A stretch of DNA of 64,000 nucleotides from Paucimonas lemoignei (GCA_900475325.1 LS483371.1:1426001-1490000); one strand, 5' to 3'. Positions 19,113-27,628 are shown, counted from the stretch's first letter. Notes: generated by a model not told the origin, from the sequence alone. A program made the numbers and translations.

Positions 19113-19200
19113 TGTGGGAGCGAATTCATTCGCGAATGGGCCAGACCTGAGAACTATCAGCGCCTGACATGCCGCATTCGCGAATGAATTCGCTCCCACA
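19113..19200. repeat. REPIN, TGTGGGAGCGAATTCATTCGCG family
   Basis: Perfect inverted 25-base arms 19,113-19,137 and 19,176-19,200, in the citM-like/oprD-like gap. It may attenuate or stabilise the polycistronic message at this point. Confidence 0.9.
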
Positions 19201-19229
19201 GGTGTGTCGCCCGCCACTCAAATCACCTT

Positions 19230-19240
19230 AATAACAACAA
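19230..19240 (+). promoter_or_regulatory. Hfq/Crc-type CA motif AATAACAACAA in oprD-like leader
   Basis: The same 11-base word as before the citM-like gene, 12 bases upstream of the porin start and running into a TGAGTA ribosome-site region. It implies shared catabolite repression. Confidence 0.6.
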
Positions 19241-19252
19241 TGAGTACCCAGC

Positions 19253-20521
19253 ATGAGTCTATTTTCCAAGCGTGGCACAACAGCCTTCCTCAAGACCGCG
19301 CCGCTGCTGGGCGTCCTGCCCTGGGCCTGTGTCGACGCCGCAGGTTTTGTCGAAGACAGCAAGTTGAAACTGCAACTGCGCAATGTGTATTTCAATGAAA
19401 ACTTCCGCGACGAAAATGGCCTGAGCGCCCGTGCTGCCAGCACCGCGAAAAGTGAGCGCACCGAGTGGGCTCAGGGTTTTCTGCTCGATTATCAATCCGG
19501 CTTCACCCAGGGCACGCTCGGCTTTGGTGTCGATGCGCTGGGGCTGGTGGGCGTCAAACTCGATTCCGGCAAGGGTCGCAGCGGCACCGGTTTGTTGCCC
19601 GTGCATGCGGATGGCCGTGCTGCGGATGAGTTCTCAAGCCTCGGCGCTGCCGCCAAGGTGCGGTTGTCCAAAACCACGGTGAAATACGGCACCTTGCTGC
19701 CCAAGACGCCGGTGCTGATTTACAACGACGCGCGGCTGTTACCCCAGACCTACCAAGGCGCTCAGGTCACCAGCACCGAGATCGACAACCTGACCCTCAC
19801 GGGCGGGCGTCTGGACCAGTTCAAGCTGCGGGATTCATCCGACAGCCGCTCCATCATCCCCGATGGCTTTACCGGCAGAGGCTCGGATTTCTCCTACGCC
19901 GGTGGCGACTACAAACTGGGCAAGAACATACGCCTGAGCTACTTCTATGGGGAGCTGGAAAACTTCTATCGCCAGCAGTTCGCCTCGATCCAGCACGACT
20001 TGCCACTGGGCGGCGGTGTGCTGACCAGCGACTTGCGCTATTTCCACAGCGTGGATGCCGGAAACGCCCGGGGCGGCAAGATCGACAACGATATGTTCAG
20101 CGGTCAGCTGACCTACGCTCTGGCCGGGCACAGCTTCGGCGGCGGTTACCAGACGTTGAGTGGCGATGCAGGCCTGCCGTACATCAGCGGCGCGACCGTG
20201 TACTCGTTCAGTAACGTCGGCATCGGCAAATTCATCGAGGAGGACGAAAAAACCTGGCTGCTGAGTTATGGCTTCGACTTCGCCAAGGTCGGCGTGCCGG
20301 GCCTGACGTTCTCCACGCGCTACATCAGCGGCAATAACGGCAAGTCAGACTCTGCCGAATTGAAAGAGTGGGAGCGCGATGCGGAGCTGGCCTATGTGCT
20401 GCAAAGCGGCACGTTCAAAGGCCTGGGCGTGAAGCTGCGAAACTACGTTTATCGCGCGGACTTCGCACGGGGGCGCGACAGCAACAGGCTCTACGTCACC
20501 TATGACATTGCGCTCTGGTAA
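19253..20521 (+). CDS. OprD family outer-membrane porin
   Basis: A 422-aa specific channel of the OprD/Opd family. Seen: a signal region (about 1-28, ending 'CVDAA'), the OprD N-terminus 'GFVEDSKLKLQLRNVYFNENF', the family block 'GFLLDYQSGFTQGTLGFGVDALGLVGVKLD', 'NDARLLPQTYQGAQV', and a terminal aromatic 'VTYDIALW' typical of the last beta strand. By position downstream of carboxylate carriers it is the likely outer-membrane entry for the same substrate, as OpdH is for cis-aconitate/tricarballylate in P. aeruginosa. Assignment to a particular Opd subtype is not possible by eye. Confidence 0.93.
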   Translation: MSLFSKRGTTAFLKTAPLLGVLPWACVDAAGFVEDSKLKLQLRNVYFNENFRDENGLSARAASTAKSERTEWAQGFLLDYQSGFTQGTLGFGVDALGLVGVKLDSGKGRSGTGLLPVHADGRAADEFSSLGAAAKVRLSKTTVKYGTLLPKTPVLIYNDARLLPQTYQGAQVTSTEIDNLTLTGGRLDQFKLRDSSDSRSIIPDGFTGRGSDFSYAGGDYKLGKNIRLSYFYGELENFYRQQFASIQHDLPLGGGVLTSDLRYFHSVDAGNARGGKIDNDMFSGQLTYALAGHSFGGGYQTLSGDAGLPYISGATVYSFSNVGIGKFIEEDEKTWLLSYGFDFAKVGVPGLTFSTRYISGNNGKSDSAELKEWERDAELAYVLQSGTFKGLGVKLRNYVYRADFARGRDSNRLYVTYDIALW

Positions 20522-20539
20522 GGCTAGAGCGTCGACGCC

Positions 20540-20927
20540 GCGCAGTAAACACGGGACCTGTGGGAAATTCTATGGTTTTGAACAAGCCGTTATTCCGAGA
20601 GTTATTGATCGCCTGGAATGCAGCCTTCGCAAGCAAGCTTGCTCCCACAGGATCTGTGTTTGCTGCGCGACTCAAGCAGTCGTTTCGTTGGCTCCTACAG
20701 GTCTGGGGGAGGAACGCAAAAATCTGTAGGAGTGCCCTCGTCGTCGAGACGCCGCGCTGTCGCGCAGCAAACACAGGACTTGTGGGAGCGAGCTTGCTCG
20801 CGAAGGCAATGTTCCTGCTTTCAGAAATAGATGCCAATGTCCCGGCCTCTTCGCGAGCAATGTGGAGCACCACCCCGGTCGCTCCCACAGGACCTGTGTT
20901 TGCTGCACGACTCAAGCAGTCGTTTCG
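20540..20927. repeat. Cluster of REP halves with a 47-base direct repeat
   Basis: The 461-base gap between the porin gene and the molybdate-binding-like gene has no gene and is filled with REP-derived DNA. The 47-base segment 20,641-20,687 recurs at 20,881-20,927 with two mismatches. An inverted relative runs 20,760-20,793 ('GCAGCAAACACAGGACTTGTGGGAGCG' in part), and a shorter one lies near 20,541-20,565. A REP arm near 20,850-20,890 is interrupted by about 19 foreign bases. Confidence 0.75.
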
Positions 20928-20982
20928 CATTTGAACGGTTCCTGCAACACCTGACCCCAGACAGCGCTAGCAACTTCGCGGT

Positions 20983-21774
20983 TTAGCGGGTTTTCACCGG
21001 GGTCAGGCCGCTCTGTTCAATGGCTTTGGCGCCTTCCTTGGAGGCCATGTATTTGAGCAGCGCCTCGGCAGCGGGTGCCTGGGTGCTGGAGCGGGTGACT
21101 GCGCCCGAGTACAGGGTCATCTGCTGAACCTGGTCGGGGATCAGGCCCACGATATCGATGCCGGGCACCGGCTTGAGTTCGCTCAGTTGCTGAAAGCCGA
21201 GCTGCGCCTCATCCCGGGCAACCACTGCGCCCACCGGTTCTGCCGGGATCATGCGTGCCTTGGCTTTGAAGTCATCGCCGAGGGTCATCTTCGGGAACAG
21301 AATGCGCGACAGATACACGCCGCTGGCGCTGTCCGAGTAGGCGACGGATTTGCTGTCGAGCAGGGCCTTGCGAAACGTCTCTACAGTGGAGATGTCAGGT
21401 TTACTCTCGCCCTTGCGCACGGCCATGGCGATATAAGATTTGCCCAGGTCCACGCGGCTGGCTTTATTGACCTGATCCTGCGCCACCAGTTTGTCCAGCG
21501 CGGAACCGACCATCAGCACCACATCGGCAGGCTCCTTGCGCGACAGTCGGTTGGGAATGGCCTGGGGCGTGGTGCCCATCGAAGGCGAGGCTTCTATGTT
21601 CAGCTTCACCCCGGTGGCTTTCTCGTAGTCCGGGGCAATTTGTTGCACTGCGCCCATGATGCCGCCAGAGCTGAGCACCGTCAGCGTGGTCGCGGGCGTC
21701 GCCGGGGCAGCTGAGGCGGGCAGCGAGGCGAACAGTGCGCATGAGAAGGCGAGGGGCGTGAGCAGTCGAAGCAT
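20983..21774 (-). CDS. Periplasmic molybdate-binding-like protein; candidate aconitate isomerase
   Basis: A 263-aa secreted protein: a signal peptide (about 1-22, 'MLRLLTPLAFSCALFASLPA'), then a class II periplasmic binding fold related to molybdate-binding ModA ('TLTVLSSGGIMGAVQQIAPD', 'PADVVLMVGSALDKLV', 'SKSVAYSDSASGVYLSRIL', 'QLGFQQLSELKPVPGIDIVG'). No ModB/ModC genes are near, so it is not part of a molybdate importer. Known: an aconitate isomerase described from a Pseudomonas is a secreted protein of about 262 aa of this ModA-like family. Length, export and the neighbouring tricarboxylate genes fit that enzyme. I infer conversion of trans- to cis-aconitate in the periplasm. The start with 8 extra codons (21,798) is less likely because it blunts the signal peptide. 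Confidence 0.7.
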   Translation of the reverse strand: MLRLLTPLAFSCALFASLPASAAPATPATTLTVLSSGGIMGAVQQIAPDYEKATGVKLNIEASPSMGTTPQAIPNRLSRKEPADVVLMVGSALDKLVAQDQVNKASRVDLGKSYIAMAVRKGESKPDISTVETFRKALLDSKSVAYSDSASGVYLSRILFPKMTLGDDFKAKARMIPAEPVGAVVARDEAQLGFQQLSELKPVPGIDIVGLIPDQVQQMTLYSGAVTRSSTQAPAAEALLKYMASKEGAKAIEQSGLTPVKTR

Positions 21775-21852
21775 GGCGGGGTACTCTTTGCAGAACAATC
21801 ATTGAAGAAAACCCAACCCTAAGCGCTGACCTGCGAGTGACCAAGTTACCCC

Positions 21853-21877
21853 GGGTTAATAAATATTTAGTTTACCC
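21853..21877. promoter_or_regulatory. AT-rich dyad between the aconitate-isomerase candidate and the response regulator
   Basis: An imperfect palindrome GGGT...ACCC centred on the perfect TAAATATTTA, in the 172-base divergent intergenic region. It is a plausible site for a regulator of either gene; no protein can be assigned. Confidence 0.35.
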
Positions 21878-21946
21878 ATCGCGGCCAAGTCCCTAGGCTC
21901 GCGGTTCTTTAACTCCGCACGCGCGGACCTGGCCGCAAGGATCAAC

Positions 21947-22624
21947 ATGAATCAGGCGCTGGTCATCGAAGACGACGAGGTGACCGCACAATCAATTGCC
22001 ACCGAACTGCAAGCCCACGGGTTTGCGGTGCAACGCGCCAGTACCGGGCGTGACGGCCTGGCGATGGCCATCGCGGGCAACTACGACGCAATCACCCTGG
22101 ACCGGATGCTGCCGGACTTCGACGGGCTGACCATTGTCACCACCTTGCGCAGCCTGGGCATCGGCACGCCGGTGTTGATGATCAGCGCGCTGTCCGATGT
22201 GGATGAGCGGGTCCGGGGCCTGCGCTGCGGCGGCGATGATTACCTGACCAAACCTTTCTCGATGGTCGAGATGGTCGCCCGGCTGGAGGTGCTCTTGCGT
22301 CGCCCGGCCGCGGGGGCGCAGATCCACCAATTGACGGTCGGCAACCTCAGCCTTGATCTGATCGAGAACACGCTGTCGCTGGGCGGGCAAAGCATCAGCC
22401 TGCTGCCCACCGAATTTAAATTGCTGACTTACCTGATGCGCCATGCCGGGCAACAGGTCACCCGCACGATGTTGTTTGAAGAAGTCTGGGGTTATCACTT
22501 CGATCCGGGTACCAACATCATCGACGTGCACATGGGGCGCCTGCGCAAGAAAATCGAAGGGCCCGGCGCGCCTCTGATCCACACCATCCGCGGCTCGGGG
22601 TATGTGCTTGGCACTCAAGACTGA
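21947..22624 (+). CDS. OmpR-family response regulator
   Basis: 225 aa: a receiver domain (acidic pocket 'IEDDE', phospho-acceptor at Asp52 in 'ITLDRMLP', Lys in 'DDYLTKPF') and a C-terminal winged helix ('LLPTEFKLLTYLMRHAGQQVTRTMLFEEVW', 'IIDVHMGRLRKKIEG', 'IRGSGYVL'). It is followed by a histidine kinase gene overlapping it by 23 bases, so the two are translated together. It is divergent from the aconitate-isomerase candidate, 172 bases apart. Targets are unknown: both the isomerase gene and the carboxypeptidase gene downstream are candidates. Confidence 0.92.
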   Translation: MNQALVIEDDEVTAQSIATELQAHGFAVQRASTGRDGLAMAIAGNYDAITLDRMLPDFDGLTIVTTLRSLGIGTPVLMISALSDVDERVRGLRCGGDDYLTKPFSMVEMVARLEVLLRRPAAGAQIHQLTVGNLSLDLIENTLSLGGQSISLLPTEFKLLTYLMRHAGQQVTRTMLFEEVWGYHFDPGTNIIDVHMGRLRKKIEGPGAPLIHTIRGSGYVLGTQD

Positions 22625-23978
22625 GCGCTGGCGCTCCAGCAACAGCCGCTTGATCGGCCTCTATGCGCTGTTTTTCGTAGCGTGGGGTGCGGTGTTTACC
22701 GGCGTGCTGTACTGGAAGATTTCCGGTTATCTGGGCACGGTGGCCGAGCGCACATTGATGCAGCGCGCGCACTACTACCAGAAAATCAACGACGCCGACC
22801 TGATCGCCGAATTGCAGGGCAGCGAGGCTTACTCGATCCCCGGCATCGACGCCTACGGCCTGTTTGAAAGCAACGGCCAGTACGTGGCGGGCAATCTGCT
22901 GAAACTGCGCGCCAGCCTGCCGGACGATGGCCGCGTGCATTACCTCAAACGCGGCTTGCGAATCGCCGACACCCTCAGCGAAACCCGTAGCAGCCATGCG
23001 TTTTTGCAGCGCCGCGCTGACGGGCGAATCCTGGTGCTGGCCCGCGATGGCGGGTCTATTTCTGCGGTCGGAGGGATCATCGGGCAGGCGTTGTTCTGGG
23101 GTTTGTCGCTGACGCTGATACCGGGCCTGATCGGCTGGCAGTTGCTCAGGCGCAGGCCTTTACGGCGGGTCGAACGCTTGCAGCGCAGCACTGAAAGCAT
23201 CGTTTCCGGCAACCTGCGCGAACGCCTGCCACTGTCGCCCGCGCGGGATGAACTGGACATGCTGGCCAATGCCGTCAACACCATGCTTGAACACATCGAG
23301 CGGCTGTTGCATGAAGTTAAAAGCGTCTGCGATGGCATCGCCCATGACCTGCGCACGCCGCTGACCCGTCTGCGTGCGAGGCTGTATCAGTTGCAGCAAT
23401 TACCCATGACTGACAGCCATGCATCGAGCCTCAACCTGGCGCTGGAAGAGAGCGAGGCGATCATGTTTCGCTTTCAGGGCCTGTTGCGCATTTCAGAGCT
23501 GGAAGACACCCGCCGACGTTTGGCGTTTGCGTCATTTGATCCCGCCACCTTGCTGCGTCAGGTCCACGAATTCTACGAGCCCATGGCGCAGGAAAAAGGC
23601 CAGGTGCTGGCGCTTGAACTGGGCGCCGCATTACCGGCCATGAAGGGCGATCAGGCGCTGCTGTTTGAAGCGCTGACCAACCTCCTGGATAACGCGATCA
23701 AGTTCAGCGCCTCGGGCGGGCAGTTGTGCCTGAGGGCGCACGCCGTGGCCGATGGCTTGCGCATCGAAGTGATCGACGACGGGCCTGGCATCCCCGAGGC
23801 CGAGCGCGAAAGCGTGGTGCGGCGTCTGTATCGCGGCGATGCCAGCCGCCAGCAGCCAGGCTATGGGCTCGGCCTTTCGCTGGTGGCCGCCATCGTCCGG
23901 TTGCACGCGTATAACTTGAAGATCCAGGCGTCTGAGTCGGGCGGCACGCGGGTGATCATCGATTGCCCACAGGCTTAG
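22602..23978 (+). CDS. Sensor histidine kinase
   Basis: 458 aa partner of the upstream response regulator. Seen: membrane helix 1 (about 17-38), a periplasmic sensor of about 120 residues, helix 2 (about 152-175), a HAMP segment ('RRPLRRVERLQRSTESIVSGN'), the dimerisation/phospho-acceptor motif 'GIAHDLRTPLTRLRA' with His248, the N-box 'LTNLLDNAIKFS', G1 'IDDGPGIP' and G2 'GYGLGLSLV'. The start codon lies inside the regulator gene. The sensor region has no recognisable domain. Confidence 0.92.
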   Translation: MCLALKTERWRSSNSRLIGLYALFFVAWGAVFTGVLYWKISGYLGTVAERTLMQRAHYYQKINDADLIAELQGSEAYSIPGIDAYGLFESNGQYVAGNLLKLRASLPDDGRVHYLKRGLRIADTLSETRSSHAFLQRRADGRILVLARDGGSISAVGGIIGQALFWGLSLTLIPGLIGWQLLRRRPLRRVERLQRSTESIVSGNLRERLPLSPARDELDMLANAVNTMLEHIERLLHEVKSVCDGIAHDLRTPLTRLRARLYQLQQLPMTDSHASSLNLALEESEAIMFRFQGLLRISELEDTRRRLAFASFDPATLLRQVHEFYEPMAQEKGQVLALELGAALPAMKGDQALLFEALTNLLDNAIKFSASGGQLCLRAHAVADGLRIEVIDDGPGIPEAERESVVRRLYRGDASRQQPGYGLGLSLVAAIVRLHAYNLKIQASESGGTRVIIDCPQA

Positions 23979-23994
23979 CTAAGCGATTGCCGCA

Positions 23995-24011
23995 CTTAAA
24001 CTTTTCTTAAC
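23995..24011 (+). promoter_or_regulatory. PmrA-box-like direct repeat CTTAAA-N5-CTTAAC
   Basis: Two CTTAA half-sites 11 bases apart lie 73 bases before the carboxypeptidase start, just after the kinase stop. OmpR/PmrA-type regulators bind such phased half-sites. The last base of each half differs from the PmrA consensus (G/T expected). Confidence 0.4.
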
Positions 24012-24083
24012 TTTGCTTCATTTGAGACGGGGCAGGTCCTCACCTACTTTGGCGGACCTTTCGCCAACCCGGACTTGCTTGCT

Positions 24084-25262
24084 GTGAAACCTCTGATATC
24101 GCGGATCAGCCTGCTAGGCGTCTGCACCCTGTGGGCGAGCCTCGCCCTGGCGGCACCCACGCCGGGCGCCATGATCCCTTCACCGCCTCAGTTGTCCGCC
24201 AAAGCCTGGGTGCTGATGGACGCCAACACCGGCCACGTCATCGTCGAGCAGGATGCTGACGAGCATTTGCCACCGGCCAGCCTGACCAAACTGATGACGG
24301 TTTACGTGGCGACCCGGGATATCCAGGCCGGGCGCTTGAAGGAAGACGAGCAAGTGACGGTCAGCGAAAACGCCTGGCGCACCGAGGGCTCGCGGATGTT
24401 CCTGGACCCCGGCAGCAGCGTCAGTGTGCATGACCTGTTGCAAGGCATCGTCATCGACTCGGGCAACGATGCCAGCGTGGCGTTGGCCGAACATATCGCA
24501 GGCAGTACCGACAGCTTCGCCAGCCTGATGAACAAGACCGCGCAGAGCCTGGGGCTGGACAACACCCGATTCGCCAACCCTACCGGCCTGCCGGAACCCG
24601 GCCATTATTCGTCGGCCCATGACATGGCGATCCTGGCCCAATCGATCATCAACGATGAGTCGGCGTACTACCCGCTCTATAAAAAGAAGCACTTCACCTG
24701 GAACGGCATCCGGCAGCCCAATCGCAACCTGCTGCTCTGGCGGGACAAGACGGTCGATGGCCTCAAGACCGGGCACACCGAAGCGGCGGGTTACTGCATG
24801 GTGACCTCCGCGGTGCGCGATGGCCGACGCTTGATTACCGCCGTGTTCGGCTCCAGCTCGGCGGCGTCGCGGGCCAGCGACACCCAGAAACTGCTGACCT
24901 ATGGTTTTCGTTTCTACCAGAACCACACCCTCGAAAAAGCCGGGGAGCCGCTGAGCCAACCGAGACTCTGGAAAGGCGAGAAGCGCGTCGTGGCCGTCGG
25001 CGTACTCGACGACCTCACCCTGACCCTGCCCAAAGGCCTGCCCGACCCCGAGCGCCGAATCCACATCAACACCCCACTCATCGCCCCGGTGGCCCAGGGC
25101 GACGTGGTCGGCACACTCGAAGTCTTCGACCGCGACCAGAAACTCGCCACCCGCCCACTGATCGCGCTGCACAGCGTTGAAGCCGGAAACTGGTGGACCC
25201 GCTGGACCGATGCCGTGCGGCTGTTGTTGCAAAAGTGGTTTGAGGGATTTGGGGAGGATTGA
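24084..25262 (+). CDS. dacC: D-alanyl-D-alanine carboxypeptidase (PBP5/6 family)
   Basis: A low-molecular-mass penicillin-binding protein (392 aa) that trims the terminal D-Ala from peptidoglycan stem peptides. Seen: a signal peptide (about 1-23, ends 'ASLALAA'), the three active-site motifs S-x-x-K ('ASLTKLM', Ser66), S-x-N ('IDSGNDAS') and K-T-G ('DGLKTGHTEAAGYC'), a C-terminal PBP5 beta domain, and a terminal amphipathic anchor ('WTRWTDAVRLLLQKWFEGF'). GTG 24,084 is preferred because GGA lies ten bases upstream; TTG 24,075 is possible. It lies 105 bases after the kinase gene, with a PmrA-box-like site between them, so it may be under control of that system. It could be a dacA/dacC paralog; the symbol is approximate. 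Confidence 0.85.
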   Translation: MKPLISRISLLGVCTLWASLALAAPTPGAMIPSPPQLSAKAWVLMDANTGHVIVEQDADEHLPPASLTKLMTVYVATRDIQAGRLKEDEQVTVSENAWRTEGSRMFLDPGSSVSVHDLLQGIVIDSGNDASVALAEHIAGSTDSFASLMNKTAQSLGLDNTRFANPTGLPEPGHYSSAHDMAILAQSIINDESAYYPLYKKKHFTWNGIRQPNRNLLLWRDKTVDGLKTGHTEAAGYCMVTSAVRDGRRLITAVFGSSSAASRASDTQKLLTYGFRFYQNHTLEKAGEPLSQPRLWKGEKRVVAVGVLDDLTLTLPKGLPDPERRIHINTPLIAPVAQGDVVGTLEVFDRDQKLATRPLIALHSVEAGNWWTRWTDAVRLLLQKWFEGFGED

Positions 25263-25319
25263 AGGTCTGGTCGAGGGGCGATGGGGCGACGCGGTTGCTG
25301 GGCGTGTAAACCGAAACCT

Positions 25320-25405
25320 GTGGGAGCGAATTCATTCGCGAAGGCGTAGGGTCAGGCACTGATGCATTTCAGGTCGGACGCCTTCGCGAATAAATTTGCG
25401 CCCAT
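25320..25405. repeat. Decayed REPIN, GTGGGAGCGAATTCATTCGCG family
   Basis: The left arm 25,320-25,343 is intact. The right arm 25,382-25,405 has at least four substitutions, showing an element losing symmetry. Confidence 0.75.
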
Positions 25406-25488
25406 GGAAAATGCGCCCACGTGTAGGGATGCTGTTTTCGATGGCTGCTGGCGGGATGAAGCAGGAGGGATTTTGAAGCTTGAAAAAA

Positions 25489-25562
25489 TGGAGCGGGTGG
25501 AGGGAATCGAACCCTCAACTAAAGCTTGGGAAGCTTTCGTTTTACCACTAAACTACACCCGC
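25489..25562 (-). tRNA. tRNA-Gly (anticodon CCC), CCA encoded
   Basis: The reverse strand folds as a cloverleaf: acceptor GCGGGTG/CACCCGC, D-loop with GTTTAGTGGT, anticodon stem AAAGC/GCTTT with the 7-base loop TTCCCAA (anticodon CCC), and T-arm GAGGGTTCGATTCCCTC. The terminal T-CCA is encoded. It reads GGG codons, which are rare in this GC-rich codon usage. It is a potential integration site, but I see no integrase nearby. Confidence 0.95.
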
Positions 25563-25742
25563 TTTGGAGCGGCTGACTTTGTACCAGAATGGCACGCTGA
25601 TTTGAAGCGCTAATTTCTCGGCACCTGTATTTTTCCCGCCTGCTTCCCCCTCGAAACCCTCGACTCCGATCACAGCCCATTCGCCAGTTCTGGTGGGTGT
25701 TGCGCTGGCGAATGGGTGTGCGTGTGCGGTCGGATACGCGCT

Positions 25743-26636
25743 TCACAGGGCGAAGGCATGTACGGTCTGCACCTGTTTGAAGTGGTAGGTCGAGCGGCTC
25801 GGTGCCGGGGTTTGTGGGGTGAGGAAGTCCATCAGGGCGAAACGCGAGTCGCGGCAGGCGGCCTTGTGTTCCATGTCCAGAAAGTGCCCGGTGCTTTGCA
25901 CGGTGCTGAAGCTGCTGTTTTGCACCACCGGCGCGAACAGCCTGGCATCGGCAGCGCTGGTGTATTCATCCCATTCGCCATTGAGGAACAGCACCGGCAC
26001 GTTGATGTTCTTCGCGGTGCTGAGGTAATTGTGCGGGTCGAGGTTCAAGACGTCATTGATGTGGAAGTGCATCTGATCGTATTCGTGAGTGTCCAGGTTG
26101 CTCACGTGGCGATGGTTGAAGCGCTTGAACAGTGGCGGCAGGTGCTTGCCGATGGTGCTGTTGACCAGGTTGCCGACCTCGTAGCGATCGTGGACGCTCA
26201 GGTGTGTGATGCCACGTTCCAGGTAATCGCGCATGTGCTCGTTGATCACTGGCGAGAATGAGCTGATGACTGCCTTTTCGATCCGTTTTGGGCGGTGCGA
26301 CAGGGCCACCAGCGCGGCGGCGCCACCCCACGAGAACGACATGATGTGCTCGGCGTTGAAGTGGTCGATCAGTTCCAGCAGGATCTGGCCTTCCAGCTCC
26401 TTGGTCAGCGGCCGCTCGTTGATGTTGTGTGGCTTGGATTTGCCCGCGTAGGGCTGATCGTAAAGCACCACGTTGAAGTGCGGGTGCAGGTTGCGCAATG
26501 TTTGCGCGAATGACGCAGTGGTGGCCAGTGAGCCGTTGACCAGGATGATGGTCTTTTCTGCGGCCTCAGCGCGGTAAAACTCCGTGTAAACCCGAAACTG
26601 TCCCTGTATATCGAGCACAGCGATTTCTGGCCTCAT
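25743..26636 (-). CDS. phaG: PhaG: (R)-3-hydroxyacyl-ACP thioesterase/transacylase
   Basis: A 297-aa alpha/beta-hydrolase-fold enzyme that links fatty-acid synthesis to medium-chain polyhydroxyalkanoate by releasing or transferring (R)-3-hydroxyacyl groups from ACP. Seen: the PhaG/RhlA N-terminus 'MRPEIAVLDIQGQFRVYTEF', 'NGSLATTASFAQTLRNLHP', the nucleophile elbow 'SFSWGGAAAL', 'VISSFSPVINEHMRDYLERG', and the C-terminal His in 'STGHFLDME'. It matches PhaG of P. putida in length and in long blocks remembered from that protein; RhlA and HAA synthases are the nearest alternatives. ATG 26,636 has AGGAG eight bases upstream; the 62-codon longer frame has no similarity. Monocistronic. The 299-base gap 26,637-26,935 holds no other gene. 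Confidence 0.9.
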   Translation of the reverse strand: MRPEIAVLDIQGQFRVYTEFYRAEAAEKTIILVNGSLATTASFAQTLRNLHPHFNVVLYDQPYAGKSKPHNINERPLTKELEGQILLELIDHFNAEHIMSFSWGGAAALVALSHRPKRIEKAVISSFSPVINEHMRDYLERGITHLSVHDRYEVGNLVNSTIGKHLPPLFKRFNHRHVSNLDTHEYDQMHFHINDVLNLDPHNYLSTAKNINVPVLFLNGEWDEYTSAADARLFAPVVQNSSFSTVQSTGHFLDMEHKAACRDSRFALMDFLTPQTPAPSRSTYHFKQVQTVHAFAL

Positions 26637-26935
26637 ATCTATGTCTCCTGGCGTAACAGATGTGCGCACAACCGAAGTTGCACGAGTTTCGTGACAGGTA
26701 GGCATTGCCTTAAGGGGCCCCTTGTCGATCCGAACGATCTGTCCGACAGGTGTTTTATTATTGGCGGGCGATTTGCCGTGAGCCTGGGCTCTGGTCGGCA
26801 AAAGGTTTCTTAGAATGCACAAATGACTCGTCGGTCACATGTGGACCGACGATTGGATTCAAGCAGGGGATCGGGTAACCCGCAAGTGCCGTTGGTAGAT
26901 TGCCAAAGCTGGTCTGCCGAGCGGTCGTCCATGCG

Positions 26936-27628
26936 CTAGACGCCCTGGATTTCCGAGGGCTCAAGTGCACGGTACTGCCCAGGCTCTAGCTCGGGGTTCA
27001 GGTGCAGATGCCCCATGCTCTCGCGATGCAGGCGCAGGACTTTGTTGTCGAAGTGGCCAAACATGCGCTTGATCTGGTGGTAGCGCCCTTCAACGATACT
27101 CAGGCGTGCGCAACGCGGCTCCAGCAGGGTCAGTAGGGCCGGTTGAGTGGTGAGGTCTTCGAAAGCAAAGTAGAAACCGGCGGCGAACTTCTCCACGTAG
27201 TGCTCATCAATCAACTGTTCGGTTTCGACGTAATAGACCTTGGGCAGTTTGGTCTGCGGCTGTGTCAGACGGCGCGACCACTGGCCGTCGTTGGTGATGA
27301 GCATCAGGCCGGTGGTGTTGAAGTCCAAGCGGCCGGCGATGTGCAGTTCGTGCTTGTCCGGTTCGTGCAGCAGGTCCAGCACGGTCGGGTGCTGCGGATC
27401 TGACGTCGCGCTGACGCAACCTTGCGGTTTGTGCAGCATGAAGTAGCGAGCGGGTTTGCCGGCCTGCAGCAGTTCGGTGTCAAACTCCACGCGGCTGAAT
27501 TCGCGCACGTCATGATGCGGATTGCCGACCACTTGCCTGTCCACCTTGATACGCCCGGTGACCAGCGCAAGGCGCACGTCCTTGCGATTGAAGCGCGGCA
27601 GGTTGCTGAGGAAACGGTCGAGGCGCAT
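26936..27628 (-). CDS. rsuA: 16S rRNA pseudouridine-516 synthase
   Basis: 230 aa of the RsuA family. Seen: an N-terminal S4 RNA-binding domain ('MRLDRFLSNLPRFNRKDVRLAL') and the synthase domain with 'MLHKPQGCVSAT', the catalytic-Asp motif 'AGRLDFNTTGLMLITNDG', 'KVYYVET' and 'EGRYHQIKRMFGHFDNKV'. It makes pseudouridine at position 516 of 16S rRNA during small-subunit assembly. Length and motif order are those of RsuA rather than RluB/E/F. Monocistronic; downstream is the phaG promoter region. Confidence 0.93.
   Translation of the reverse strand: MRLDRFLSNLPRFNRKDVRLALVTGRIKVDRQVVGNPHHDVREFSRVEFDTELLQAGKPARYFMLHKPQGCVSATSDPQHPTVLDLLHEPDKHELHIAGRLDFNTTGLMLITNDGQWSRRLTQPQTKLPKVYYVETEQLIDEHYVEKFAAGFYFAFEDLTTQPALLTLLEPRCARLSIVEGRYHQIKRMFGHFDNKVLRLHRESMGHLHLNPELEPGQYRALEPSEIQGV

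Noticed and set aside
20983..21774. Calling the ModA-like gene modA
   Set aside because: There is no modB or modC nearby and the context is tricarboxylate metabolism.
25489..25562. Treating the tRNA-Gly gene as an attachment site of an integrated element
   Set aside because: No integrase and no flanking repeat of the tRNA 3' end was seen; adjacent genes look like core genes.
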